Shown: piece by piece, positions 10,360 through 22,272 of the stretch
Numbering within the stretch: position 1 is the stretch's first letter
Layout: each line of letters begins with the position of its first letter
Translations under genes and position numbers: made by a program
Assembly: GCF_030272615.1 (NCBI RefSeq)
Contig: NC_081410.1
Location: 255,487,533-255,551,532, forward strand
DNA: 64,000 nucleotides
Source of the DNA: Cryptomeria japonica
Lineage: Eukaryota > Streptophyta > Pinopsida > Cupressales > Cupressaceae
Direction of reading: 5' to 3'
Notes under the pieces: model-generated
Told to the model about the DNA's origin: nothing
What the model saw: the letters and a program-made list of their open reading frames with translations, nothing else
The model's database searches: none

Positions 10360-11505
10360 TGTCGACTTGAATTTCATCATCAGAATACTACCTGCAACAT
10401 ATTAGTTTCACAAAATACAAAGGAAATGCTACAGCAAATCCAAACTCAACCAATGAAACTACATGAAATTGATATTAAAATAAAAACCATATTATTACCT
10501 TCATGATTTAAGTCTCATTGTGTCCTAACTCCACTATTCCTGGTTGTAGATGATTTGCTCTCAGATAAGCATTGATAGCTTCCAAGATGGCATATGAAGA
10601 ATGGACTGATAACTGATAGTTAATTGATACTATGATATGCAAAGCAAATGATTTAAATCTAAATGATTATGATAAATGCTAATTTATTCAAGATTAAAAC
10701 TAATGGATGCATAAGTTTAATCAAATTGTTAACTTGAAAACTCACTTGAAGACTAACTCTTTCTCAACTCAAACTCCCACATTTATAGACTTTTGAGAGA
10801 ATAAGATGATGTGTCCTAGATCAATGGTCATGATCAGATCTACAAATTTGGATGGTTGTGAGCAAAGGTGAAGGTTGAGAGAAACGGGGAAGGAGAAGAA
10901 AAGTGCCACTCATCTCACCTTGACTGGGTTGTTGATTAAGGGAATCTAGGGATGGTTGGAGAAGATTTAGGCATGAGAGGACAAGTGGACTCAAGTCCTT
11001 CCTAAGATATAGGGATGTTAGAGATAATATAGAAGAAGGTTAAGAAATATGTGTACGTACACAATGTTTCATTTATTTTGGAAGTTGGAGATAAGTGGCT
11101 AATAAATGTTTTATTTATTTTAATTTTGTTGAATTAATTTAGCCACATGATGGATGAGTTGGAAATGAAAGATGAAGTGGAGATGGAAGGATGAGTTGGA
11201 AATAAAATTAAATAATTTAGAAATCATTTAATATTTGAGACTATAGGATAGAAGAATAACCATTAAATATTAGATATTTAATTGTTTAGAGGAATAATTA
11301 AATATTTAATATTTAATTAATTGATTAGAGGAAAAGGATAAATGAATTAATTAATAAAATATTTCAATTAAAATAAATAAATAGAAGAATATGGAATGAA
11401 TTAAATAAATTATTCTTTTCAAATTAACTATTTAATAGAAGAATAATTATTAAATAAATATTAAATATTTATTTAATCGCTCATAGCCATTTTTATGTGT
11501 ATACA
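10360..11505 (-). repeat. Element E 3' LTR (left)
   Basis: It begins TGTCGACTTG and ends GTGTATACA on the plus strand. It is highly similar to 36139-37261, with scattered substitutions and small indels. The distal half is an A/T-rich stretch of TTAAATATT-type repeats. Confidence 0.9.
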
Positions 11506-11520
11506 TTTTGCCCCTCTTTG
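11506..11520 (-). promoter_or_regulatory. Element E polypurine tract
   Basis: The minus strand reads CAAAGAGGGGCAAAA directly before the 3' LTR start TGTATAC. Confidence 0.8.
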
Positions 11521-12022
11521 AAATGATGTCCAGACAACATTATTTCAAAGATTAAATCAAGTCTTGATAGTGCGCCTATTGGAGATAAAAATCCTGATTG
11601 TGTGCCCCCTCGAGAGATTGATCATGAAATTGTTGAAAATTTTGGATAAGCGATTGATCTCACGATAATTGAAAAGGTCCTTCAATTAAATTCATTTGTG
11701 AAAAATAAATAAAATTGCCCCATTCAAAAGCATTAATTACCCTTCCAAATGGTAAATATAAAATTAACCAAAGTTAATTTTAATCTCATTTGCATCCTTG
11801 TCAGCTTGTGAAGATAAGTGTCATTGGTGAGGTGGAAAAATGGTGATTTCATTCGAGAACCATCAATTTGAGTGCGTTCAACAATATCAGTGACCTCCTG
11901 AGTATGGTTATTCAGCATGTACCTTATCCCAATCTTGTGTGTAACTTGTCGGACAATTTTCCTTGCTTTTCGACACGTGTGAGGCTATTTTGAATTTTTC
12001 TGATTTTTGGCTTTATGATTTA

Positions 12023-12275
12023 ACACTTTTGTCTTGTATGTTTGTGCATATGCATTTTATGTTAACACTTTTGATAGTTTAACGCATTGGTTTGTTTTGT
12101 TCATGCCTTTATGATGTATGTTAGCGCTAATGCTTTGAGTGTTTGTGCATATGTTAAAAAGGGTAGCGCATATGACTGTTTCACATTTTTGTTCCAAGTG
12201 TTAGCGCTTTCCTAAAAAAGGTTCACGCCTATGTGTGTTTTAGCGCTTGTGTTCAATAGAATAGCGCTTTTGTTA
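12023..12275 (+). repeat. Array of TTAGCGCTTTTG-type motifs (3' side of element E)
   Basis: Loosely spaced copies of a short motif with the palindromic core AGCGCT lie near 12123, 12203, 12242 and 12263. Degenerate forms (AACACTTTTG, AACGCATT, AGCGCATATG, TCACGCC) lie between. The array recurs in the opposite orientation at 35741-36060 beside the other LTR. Confidence 0.7.
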
Positions 12276-12674
12276 AAAAGATTGGCTCTTTTGTTTTAGA
12301 TGAATTTGTTTGATTTTTTTCATGTTAAAATTCATTTTGATGATGTGATTGATAGGTATTCATTTGATTTCTTGATTAATAGAAATTTGATAATGTTGAT
12401 TGATAGGATAAACAATTGATTGATTTGATTGGTAGATTAATAGATTAGCTCTAAGAAACTGATTCAGTTTCTTATGAAGAGCATAACAGAGTTTGATTGA
12501 ACTCATTGATTGATAAAAAAACCATGAGTGATAGGTTTAGATTGATTTGATAGCCTGATTTGCTTCATTGAAAAGATTTATCAATTGTTGATGTGATAGA
12601 TTTAGCGATCTCTTTGGATTTGATAGATAGATGATTGATAGAGATCAAATTCTCTTGTTAAATAGGAGAAACTC

Positions 12675-14155
12675 GATGTTCTCCAATGTCAGGAGAAATT
12701 CCTGGCCATGCGCTACTTAGTGTCAGAGCTTACACAGACTGAGGTTAGACATATAGATGCCTGTGGATTTTGCCATTTGTTATACATGCCTGATATAACC
12801 CATAATAAGGGATTGTTGATTGCCTTAGCAGAGAGATGACATAGTGAGCATAACCCTTTCCACCTGCCCACTAGTGAGATTAGTGTGACACTCGAGTATG
12901 TCTATAGGATTCTCTACATCCCTGTGACTAGTGAGTTAGTCTAGTATGATTTTCAGGATCATGGAGGGATAGAGGCTTGCAAAGCCGTATTTGGTGATGA
13001 GAGCATTTCCAAAGGAGAAATCCAATGGGAGGATATGATCATGTATTATGAGACTCTTCCTATTATTCTTGCAGGTTTGATTGGAGGATTCATCTATCCA
13101 GACAGGAGATCTCAAGGTTTTTCTATTGGTTGGGGTGAGATTCTTCAGAGCTTGATGCAGCATCGGACTTGATATGCTTGGGGTGTTTTCATGATCGCTT
13201 ATTTGTATCATGATCTTCATCAGGTTATTTTCGATGAGAGTGTTATACTATCGATAGGATGCACACTTTTACAGATCTGGTGTTGGGAGCACATTTCTAT
13301 TACTTGACCTATCCATCATAGAGTTCGTGGTGAGAGACAACCATATGTCTATTTATATGTAGGTATCCTTACTCAACAAAAGTTGGGTATGATGGATTAT
13401 TGGTGTTGGGTTCTGGATTCATTTGATAGCATTATTTGGAGACCTTATATTGACAGTGAGCCATGGATGGATGATGCATGAACATTACCATATATTATGA
13501 AGAGTAGATATCTCATTGGTCGGACTCCATGCATTATTGAGCGACAGTTGATTGGTCAAATTTTGAGACAGTTTGGTATCATTCAACACATGCCTACTGG
13601 TATCACTATATATACATGACTATACAAGGATAGGTGAGATTGGGGACCATCTTTGTCTTTTGAGATAGCACACATAGATTTTCTGGCTACTCCTAGGGTG
13701 GCTTATGATTTGAGATTACACATTCTAGATCCTGGGGTGAGTGCGGATTATGTTCAGTACATGCTTGCACACCCTTTTCCTCGTATTACCGATCCAGCAG
13801 ACCCTCCTCCCATCTCAGGAGATGAGGAGGATGATTATGATGATCCCATCATTAGGAGATGGAGATGGAGATGAGAGCTTACAGATTCTTAGGAGGCTGA
13901 AGGTGATGGAGATGAGAGAGGAGATGGAGGTGAAGACGGTAGGAGACCCGGATGAAGAGGAGGTCGATTGAGAGTCCGTGGAGGACCTTTTGGACTAGTT
14001 GGCAGGATTGGGAGACCACTTCCCATGGGTGGGAGAGATGTAAGATGGATTTGAAGGGGCACTGGCAAGACAGGTATGAGATCAGTGAGAGGATTACCCT
14101 CTACAGGAGGAGGCATAATTACTGGACTGGATGGGGGTTGCGTGAGAAGCATTGA
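12675..14155 (+). pseudogene. Antisense plant mobile domain (PMD) ORF of element E
   Basis: The plus strand, opposite to E gag-pol, encodes a broken protein with PMD hallmarks: a FHLPTSEISVTLEYVYRIL block (usual form LP-GEMT-TL-DV---L), then PVTSELV and GGIEACKAVFG. WGVFMIAYLYHDLHQV, LLQIWCWEH and finally DYW.WVLDSFDSIIWRPYID follow. Stops at about 12837 (TGA where Trp is expected), in V*YDF and after HRT look like C-to-T changes. The last clear block is SFEIAHIDFLATPRVAYDLRLHIL, followed by an acidic GDEEDDYDDP run near 13820. PMD proteins are related to Arabidopsis MAIN/MAIL1 and are known inside Gypsy elements. The start codon is uncertain; the array at 12023-12275 would lie in its leader. 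Confidence 0.75.
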
Positions 14156-14760
14156 TTTTGGTTAGATTCAACCAAACCCTAGGGTTATTTTAGCTCATGG
14201 TGGAGAGGAGGAGGATTCAGAGGATCATGTTCCTCTCATTAGACGATGAGTTCTAAGAGATACTCAGGCTAAGATTCTAGCAAGTGGACAGGGAGGTGGA
14301 GATGAGGGGATTCAGGGTCATGTTCCTCAACAGGATGTGCCAAATAAGGATACCTGGGATAGTCTCGGAGTACAGATAGATCAGCTTAGAGCACAAGTAG
14401 AGACACTCATGACAGAGAGGGACATGGCTATTAGGAGACAATGAGATACTTAGGGTCTTCTTGATCACATTGAACAGGTTGGATTGGGCACTCTCTCAAC
14501 TAATACCATTAGAGCACTAGTTCGAGTCGGGAAGGAGACAACACACTGGCAATGATTATATAGGATTTAGTCACAGAGAGCCAAAGGGTAGGTAGCTATC
14601 ATACCACTGTGAGGATGGATAATAGAAATGGTGGAGTCATGGGACCTCCTCAAAGGAGTGGTGATCATGTGAGATGGGCATCTGGAGGATCTTCTTACCC
14701 ACAGCCACAAAGGCAAACAAAGTCAAGTGGTAGTGGCACAAGACAACCTTGACTTGATTT
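14156..14760 (+). pseudogene. Coiled-coil C-terminal part of the antisense ORF of element E
   Basis: This continues from the PMD region after several stops. Charged helical sequence (DQLRAQVETLMTERDMAIRR near 14380) and then a Ser/Gly-rich end near 14700 are seen. PMD ORFs in Gypsy elements commonly end in low-complexity and coiled-coil sequence, so I read it as the tail of the same protein. Confidence 0.5.
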
Positions 14761-16298
14761 ATATTGATAAGGCACTTGTATTTTTGATCTGATATCATTG
14801 TATACTTGGACTTTTTATTGTTTTATAATGATCTATATGCAGACATGGAATCTATATGATGATCTTTTATTATGCATGTTACTCTATATGATGATGATCT
14901 ATATGCATTGATTGCATGGATGATGTTATGATGATATTTTCTTTTCTTTTATTTTCATGATGATGATGTTCTATATGATGCAATAAAAAATGCTTTTGTT
15001 TTTTATTTTGATGATCATGGATGCAAATGAAAATGATCACTAACTTAAATGATATGATTTACTTAAATGATGAAAATGCAATGTTCTATATGGGAATGCA
15101 AATGAATGTTGATTTTTGAGGTGTATGCATATAATGATTTGAAATGCAAATTATCTTCATGGAATGTTTTTGATTTCAAATCTGATGATTTTAAATGCAA
15201 ATGATGATTATGAAGTGCAACTTATGGATGTTTATATGTAATATTTATGATTATAATGAATCTAAGTGCAAAGATGCAACTAAATGACCTTAATGGATAA
15301 AAATAATGACAATGATAATGATCCTAAATCAAATAATAATGATGATATACACATGATCATGAAATGCACTTAATTGAATGCAAATTAATACAATGATTGA
15401 AATGCACATAAATGAAATGAAAGATGGTTAAAATGATTCTAAAGATGAATGCACCTACAATGATCAAATGCAAAATGGTTTTGTTTGTCTAAGTATACTC
15501 AATATTTATTTATGATCATTGATCTCTAAATGAAATGAAATGCTTATAATGCAACTGACAATGAATGTTTATAATGCAAATGAATAATGAGCTAATCTAA
15601 AAATGATCTAACTAAAATGATACTTCCATTCTTCATATGCTATCTTCTAACAGTGCTTGATTTTATCATTGAGCTTTAAAATGTTGTAAGAAAATACAAG
15701 CAACTTGACATAATGATTCAAGCTGACCTGAGTATTACTGACATGGATTTTGATATAGAAAGTTAATACAAGAAACTTGATATAATGAACCAAGATGACC
15801 TGAGTATTTCTTGCAGAACAGACAAGGATTATCTCCTTTCATGCATGACACGAAATGTCCTTCTTGATATTTTGTCGATTATATCCTTAGATAAGTACAT
15901 AGCTTAATAAGAGATAAAACACACACAACAATCAAAGAAAATAATCATGCCCCATCATAGCTTCTCTAGTCATGGACATCCTTGAGTCACATAGAGTACA
16001 TGATTAGCAATAAAATCAAGTTATAAACACTGAATCTTATATGTCATTCACATGTTCTCATGGTCATTAACTTATATAATCATCTTGATGAATGATCATT
16101 GATAATCCTTCATTACTTGTTGGTTGATTGTTCATTTTCTGAGTTTCACGATTCTGTTGTCATAAAAAGCCTTGATCTTTATCGCTTTGTTGCTCGTTAT
16201 TTGTTTCAAAACCCTAAGTGTTTTTGTGTTTTTCTAAGTTTCTGAATGTTTTTGTATTTTCAAAGATTCAAAAGATCACCTTAGCAAAAGGAATTAGG
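14761..16298. repeat. ATGAT / AAATGCA-rich degenerate repeat tract
   Basis: No coding signal. About 14,820-15,620 is dominated by irregular reiterations of ATGAT, CTATATG and AAATGCAAATGA with no fixed period. 15,650-16,298 is AT-rich and unique-looking. It lies in the 3' non-coding part of element E. Confidence 0.5.
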
Positions 16299-16314
16299 AT
16301 TTTGCCCCCAGTGG
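16299..16314 (-). promoter_or_regulatory. Internal polypurine-like tract of element E
   Basis: The minus strand reads CCACTGGGGGCAAAAT, sharing the core GGGGCAAAA with the terminal tract at 11506-11520. It could be a second plus-strand priming site or a leftover of an earlier 3' end. Confidence 0.45.
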
Positions 16315-16746
16315 AAACAAAACTTTATTATGGATGTACGAAAAATGATCAAGATCCGAACCATGGTGGGATACAAATGTAGATTGATTGATTCTGATAA
16401 AATCTAAGACAATGACTATGCTAAGTATGTCAAAGATTGATAGTTATTGGTAAGCTGTATATTTCCTGCTAAATGGTTCAGAGCAATGGATGAGCTAAGA
16501 TAGATGGAAGTGATAGATACGATAGGATGGAGTGGATAGGTGCACAAAGCGATCTAATAGATGGAAGAAGTCACTTTTTAGATAGCACCTATTTACCAAG
16601 TTTTCACTGTCTAAATTTATTGCATAATTTCCATATTTTGATTTTTTTCTTTTTCTATTTTCGTTGTTTCATGCTTTTTTAGGGATTTTCTGCTTTTCTA
16701 ATTTTTACTGATTTTTTTTTTCAGGACTTTATATGCTTTTTATTGA

Positions 16747-17302
16747 TTGGTATATTGTAAAAGACTCATATATGTATGAGATCTTATAGATCATTTTTTA
16801 AGGAATGAATATAGAGATGTATGGTAGAAGATAATTGTTTAGTGGCAGCGAAGGTTTTTGGTTAAGGTATCTATCTAAGCTTAAACCGGTATTGAACCTG
16901 GCATTAGAGATGTTTTTTTGAGAAGTACATTGTATTGGATTTAATTATCCATTTTGTAGTCAATGAGACTCTTCATTGAGCAGTGAGCTCTAGGCTATTG
17001 GCCTCCTTGCATGTGTAGGCCCCTTTATTGTAAGTAGTATTTATTCATTGGCCAATGAGTAAATATTGTGGGTCACAAATCCCACCGAGATTTTCCCACA
17101 CTGGGTTTCCTCATTAAAATATATTGTGTTATGGTGTGTTTCTATGTTGTCTCTATTATTTATGTTTACTGCATTTATTCTTATTTACCGATACACTGTT
17201 TTGGGTTGCAAAGTTATAAATAAGTTTAAATATTCATTCAACTGGTTAGACACTGATTCACCCCCCCTCTCAGTGTCTTTGGGACTGTCATTAAATCTAA
17301 CA
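16747..17302 (+). repeat. Element B 5' LTR, truncated at its left end
   Basis: Similarity to the 3' LTR begins at TTGGTATATTG (21713 in the other copy) and runs to the end CTAACA. The first about 199 bp present in the 3' LTR are absent here. Confidence 0.88.
17068..17085 (+). promoter_or_regulatory. Conserved LTR hairpin GTGGG-N8-CCCAC (B 5' LTR)
   Basis: GTGGGTCACAAATCCCAC can form a 5-bp stem with an 8-base loop. It recurs at 22034-22051, 53893-53910 and 59537-59554. Confidence 0.6.
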
Positions 17303-17304
17303 AT

Positions 17305-17316
17305 TGGTATCAGAGC
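17305..17316 (+). promoter_or_regulatory. Element B primer-binding site (initiator-Met tRNA)
   Basis: TGGTATCAGAGC, two bases after the LTR end AACA. A perfect match to the plant iMet primer site. Confidence 0.92.
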
Positions 17317-17373
17317 CTGGTCCTCTATTTGCAAAAGCCTAACAGCTTGAGGAAGATTCTAAAACTGATACAG

Positions 17374-18459
17374 ATGGAGAACTTAAAAAAACAGTTGGAA
17401 GGAGCTCTTGAAGATTTTGATACAGAAAAATTGAAGAATATCAAACTTGAAGATGATCTGAGGACTACTAAGGAATTTATTAAAGGACTTCAGGAGAACC
17501 TAGTTATAGCATAAAATAAGAGAAAGGAACTTCATGAGAAAATGCAGAATGATGATGATGAAAAGGAAACTCTTAGAGACATTGCAAATAAATTAAGGCA
17601 AGAGAACAATAATATGAAGAATGAAATGCAAGATATGACTATGAGGTTATGTAAGGATATTGAAGATAGGAAGAAGAATAAAGAAGACTTGACTAGGAGA
17701 CTTAATGATGTTGGAAATGGAAATCTAAGACTCAGAAATGAAATTGATATGCTAAAGACAAATCTGATTCACATGCAACATGATAAAGATGAGCTTGTGA
17801 GACAAGTTGGAATTCTGGAAAATGAGTTGGTCACTGCAAATGAACACAAAGACAAATTCAAGAAAATTTTAGAAAGGCTTGATGACATGCTGAAAAGATA
17901 GAAACCTGATGGAGATACAATTGGACTTGGATTTGAAATTGGAGAAAGTTCGGGTACTGAAAATAATCAAGATCAGAACAAACCGGTAAGACAACCTAAT
18001 GCTTATAAATTTAATGGGAAATGTTTCAATTGCAACAAATATGGTCATAGAGAAAATCAATGTAGATTTAGAAATAATCAGAATACAAACTCACCCATCA
18101 GTCAATGTTCCAAATGCAACAATGTTGGTCATAATTCAGAAAATTGCAGAATAAATGTGAAATGCTATGTTTGTGGGAGATTTGGGCATTTATCTAATCA
18201 ATGCAGATCACAAACTGGTCAAGGATATGGAAAAGTTATTCAAAGGAATAATGTAACTTGTTATGCATGTAACAAGATTGGACATATTGCAAAATTTTGT
18301 AGAAGCAAGACTATACCGGCGAACAATAAAGGATCTATTGTGAAGGGAAAAGAAAAGGTAAATGAAATAAAGCAAGATTTTTCAAAATAATGGATTAAGA
18401 AGGCAGATAAGAAAGTTGATGAATCTATCTCTGCACCAGTAGAACAGAGTAACCCTTGA
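17374..18459 (+). pseudogene. Element B ORF1: coiled-coil protein with four CCHC zinc knuckles
   Basis: The ATG at 17374 follows the leader motif TTGAGGAAGAT shared with A and C. Residues about 1-170 are heptad-rich coiled coil (KLRQENNNMKNEMQDMTMRL and onward). Then come four complete knuckles: CFNCNKYGHRENQC, CSKCNNVGHNSENC, CYVCGRFGHLSNQC and CYACNKIGHIAKFC. A basic tail ends at TGA 18457. In-frame stops at about 17512, 17899 and 18388 break the ORF, but the frame is otherwise preserved. The role is inferred as capsid or RNA-packaging protein; it lacks the UBN2-type Gag sequence seen in D and G, with the coiled coil in its place. Confidence 0.82.
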
Positions 18460-18785
18460 CAAATAGGAGATCTTCATATAACTAAGGAATAATCCTTAGG
18501 GGGTATTGCAGCAAATTGAAAATCATGCATTCTACCCTCGATTGATGGTGAGAAGATACATTTCTTCTTTACCGACAGATGTGTTAAGTTTTCACTTAAC
18601 CGACAAGCATTTAATGCAGTTTTTAAAGAACCTTTTTCGCTATAAAGCACCGGAAAACCCTCATTTTGACTCACCAAGCATTCAAACAATCAGAGAGCAT
18701 GAAACTGAGCAAAGGCATCCTAAGGTGAAGCTGTGAAGTGATTTTTAGGCATTCAAAGAACTTCACTTAAGGGGTATTTATCAAA

Positions 18786-21440
18786 ATGGCAACCTCATCT
18801 TTTGTTCCTGAGTTTATTGCAAAACCTATCATTGTTGAAAACATCAAACTCCCTAGACCCATGTTTAAGATTATCCCCAAGATTGCAAAGCAAGATGATT
18901 TTGTCGGAGCTTTTTTGAAAATTCCAAAGGGTGTAGCATTTGCAGAAGACCCTAGAATCTACATAATTCCAACATAGAAAACCTAGGGATTGAGGATTTG
19001 AGAAAATATTTAATGAGGTTATTACCGATGAAAAAGGGTTGATTAAACCTGAACATAAGATTGTGGAAGACTTAAGTTTTTTAAAAATACTGAACATTCC
19101 TAAATTTTGAGTAGAGTCCATGGAGAGTTCATGTGGTTAGAGTCAATTTGCAAGATAACGAAGGAATCAATTAAGGCAATTATCGGTTTACCTTCAATCG
19201 GTAGTAGGCCTGATAAAACCAAGAAAATACCTAACAAGGGAGTTATGGAGTTAACTGAAGCCACATCTGATAGCAGGTCACTTAGAGTCAATGATGTCAA
19301 GGATACAAATGTGAGATATATTAGTATGATACTTGGATATAAAGCAACACATGCCAATAGACTGAATTCTATTTCTAGCCTTTGTATTCATAATGCATAT
19401 GAGATGGTGAACAATAATGCTAAGATAGATATTTGTGAATGGCTTGAAGATGAACTAATTGACAATTTGAAGAAGATTAAGGGAGATAAGAAAGGTACTT
19501 TCTATTTTGGGAACCTACTAGTATGCTTAATGCTATACTTTACCAAAGAGATACCTGGCATAGGTCACAAGGATTTTGGTTATGACATCTCGGTAGGAAA
19601 ATAGATATAGGAAGCTTTCACTAGTATGGGCACTAACTATGATAAGAACATTGCAAATTACTTCAAAACATTTCAAACTAAGATGAGAGCAAGAGAGAGA
19701 TTACCACATAGCATAGTTGATAAATATGACAAGCACATCTATTTTTTCATTAAGTGAGATGAGACTTGGATGGAAGCAGTAAGCCCTAGAACTATTTGGG
19801 TTACTGAGATGGGTTATGAGGTAGACCTACCTGTTCTGAAAACATATGCAAAAGCCCTACTTGATGCACCTAGGGAGCCATCTAAAGGAATATTTGGTAA
19901 TGCAGAAACTATTGCAAGTAATGTATCTATGGTGAAAGAAAGGAAGAAAAGAGACAAGTTTATCAGAGATGCCTCTAAGAAGGCCAATGAAATTAAGGAA
20001 AATATCATGAATATCAGTGGTATATCAGCTAGTGAGCTTAAAGGACTGCAACTGGAAGCACATGTTTCACCGGTTGTAAAATCTTCTGATACTGATAGTG
20101 GCAAGGCTTTTGAGTTTAAGAGAGTGGAAAGGAAAAGTAAAACCCCACCGGTACCTTCTCCTCCTCCTAAGAAAACAAGAACACTAAGGAAGAAGGAACA
20201 GGAAGCTATAGAACCATAGAAGAAGCTTACACCAAAGAAGAAATAGACATCGGTTACCCCTACACTGGATGATCTACTGAATGAGATTACACAGGAAGGT
20301 AATCTGGTAAATATAAATAAATGGTATAATTCTTTTAAGGATTCTGACAAACAAACTATTGAAGAAAGCATTATCCTACATTTGGATATATATACAAGAA
20401 GTAATTGATGATTTACCTAACGATTTATACTTAAGATTAGAAGCTAAAATCTATCTGTGATGGAACTAGATAAGAAGTTGAAAGTTGAAGCACTCTTGGT
20501 TGTACATCCGATAAACTCTAGAGAAGAGATAGATGAGCTTATATCTAAAGAAAACCAGTCAGTATTTGTCAGTGGACACCGAAAAGTAGGCCTGGTGGCT
20601 GGAAGGGTTAAGGAAATTGCAAATGAGACTGCAGATAAATGGGACATATTTTTTGTTCAGAAGGAAAAGAAAGAGGAAATAAATAGACCGGAAGTGGAAA
20701 AGACATTGAAGGTATATTAGAAGGATAAGGGAAAAGGTAAAGTAGGTGATGTACCTTCTATAAAAGTAACTAATAACATCCCTTCATCGGCTCAAGACAC
20801 CCCCCCATTAAATTCAACATCACCGGTACATATAGCTAATCCACCGGATATGGCTACTGAAGGTATAACTCATGATGACACTAACCCAAAGTTTGAGATA
20901 CTTTTTACCATGAGTGTAGATACTCAATATATAAACATTGTTGTGGACAAAGAAATTGTAGAGGTTAAGGCAGATGATCTCAAAGATAGCAAGCTCTCTA
21001 AGATACCGGCACACACTGTAGACTCTTAGGAGACTGAGATACCGGCACAAACTGTTGATTCTCATAACACTGAGATACTGGCTCAAGCAGAGCAACCAAA
21101 GACTAAGAAACTTATAGAGGACAAGACAACTAATACAGGGCAACCATAATCAAAGAAACCGATAGTTGTACAGACTGAGAACTAATCCGAGGTAGAGGTT
21201 TATGTTGAGTCTGGGAAACCAATAGTTGCAGAGGTGCTTAATCAAATGAAGAAACCATCAAAGGCAGAGGCACATACACAGACAAATCCATCGAAAGAAA
21301 ATGTAAGTAAAGTGGATGCATCTGATGGAAATAAAGAGGATAGAGTGAAGGTAATTGGTCAAACATCTATTGAGAAGAAAACCATAGCAAAACCAAGCAC
21401 ATCTACAGAGGAGATCACTTGCTCAGGGGGAGCACATCTT
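18786..21440 (+). pseudogene. Element B ORF2: unrecognised protein shared by elements A, B and C
   Basis: It starts at MATSSFVPEF after a gap of about 325 bases from ORF1, aligned with the ORF2 starts of A and C. Conserved blocks in order: ESIKAIIGLPSIG near 19165; ATHANRLNSISSLCIHNAYEM near 19350; KKGTFYFGNLLVCLMLYF near 19490; MEAVSPRTIWVTEMGYEVD at 19770; a Lys-rich segment with SPPPKKTRTLRKK near 20150; and EIANETADKWDIFF near 20615. The C-terminal block present in C (58146-58829) is missing, with acidic and Lys/Thr-rich repeats in its place. No known enzymatic motif is seen. Stops and frameshifts (near 18975 and 19603) make it inactive. Confidence 0.7.
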
Positions 21441-21500
21441 TTTGGATTTCAGTTTTGGGATAACAGTTTTGATTTTTCTCATGAGTGTTGCCATCAATGC

Positions 21501-21513
21501 CAAAGGGGGAGAT
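21501..21513 (+). promoter_or_regulatory. Element B polypurine tract
   Basis: CAAAGGGGGAGAT lies directly before the 3' LTR start TGTTGTC, of the kind common in plant Copia elements. Confidence 0.88.
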
Positions 21514-22272
21514 TGTTGTCATTCTACACTCTTATTAGAATAGTTGATGTTGTCATTGATGGCAACCAACTGGAAACCAACCGGAAATAGGTTTCTACAT
21601 GCACCAGCAAGCGCTTACACCGGCATTCAGATTACATCGATAGCAAAGCATATCAACACTCAGGCTGACATGGGATGAACTTTTGTTTATTAATTATCTT
21701 TTGTAAGCCGACTTGGTATATTGTAAAAGACTCATTTATGTATGAGATCTTATAGATCATTTTGTAAGGAGTGAATATAGAGATGTATGGTAGAAGATAA
21801 TTGTCGAGTGGTAGCGAAGGTTTTTGGTTAAGGTATCTATCTAAGCTTAAACCGGTATTGAACCTGGCATTAGAGATGTTTTTTTGAGTAGTACATTGTA
21901 TTGGATTTAATTATCCATTTTGTAGTCAGTGAGACTCTTCATTGAGCAGTGAGCTCTAGGTTGTTGGCCTCCCTACATGTGCAGGCCCCTTTATTGTAAG
22001 TAGTATTTATTCATTGGCCAATGAGTAAATATTGTGGGTCACAAATCCCACTGAGGTTTTTCCCACACCGAGTTTCCTCATTAAAATATATTGTGTTATA
22101 GTGTGTTTCTATGTTATCTTTGTTATTTGTGTTTACTGCATTTATTCTTATTTACCGGTACACTGTTCTGGGTTGCAAAGTTATAAATAAGTTTAAACAT
22201 TCATTCAACTAGTTAGAGACTGATTCACCCCCCCCCCTCTCAGTCTCTTTGGGACTGTCATTGAATCTAACA
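21514..22272 (+). repeat. Element B 3' LTR
   Basis: 759 bp from TGTTGTCATT to AATCTAACA. It carries the same hairpin and CCCCCCCCTCTCAGT end block as the C LTRs. Confidence 0.9.

Larger units (their letters stand above)
16747..22272 (+). mobile_element. Element B: gag-only two-ORF LTR retrotransposon
   Basis: Related LTRs (truncated 16747-17302, complete 21514-22272), an iMet primer site at 17305-17316, ORF1 (coiled coil with four intact CCHC knuckles), ORF2 (unrecognised) and a polypurine tract at 21501-21513. No protease, integrase, RT or RNase H is seen in the 4.2-kb interior. It is inserted in the integrase region of element E in the opposite orientation. The left LTR has lost about 200 bp and E sequence is missing at that junction, so the target duplication cannot be checked. 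Confidence 0.85.

Noticed and set aside
12936-13220. Minus-strand 94-codon ORF in element E
   Set aside because: The plus strand in the same place carries PMD motifs; the minus ORF is a shadow.
14820-15620. Possible tandem satellite
   Set aside because: ATGAT and AAATGCA words recur without a fixed period; it is degenerate low-complexity sequence, not a tandem array.
19814-20371. Minus-strand 185-codon ORF
   Set aside because: It is antisense to conserved ORF2 blocks of element B and is rich in Ser/Leu/Phe as expected of the reverse of Lys/Glu-rich sequence.
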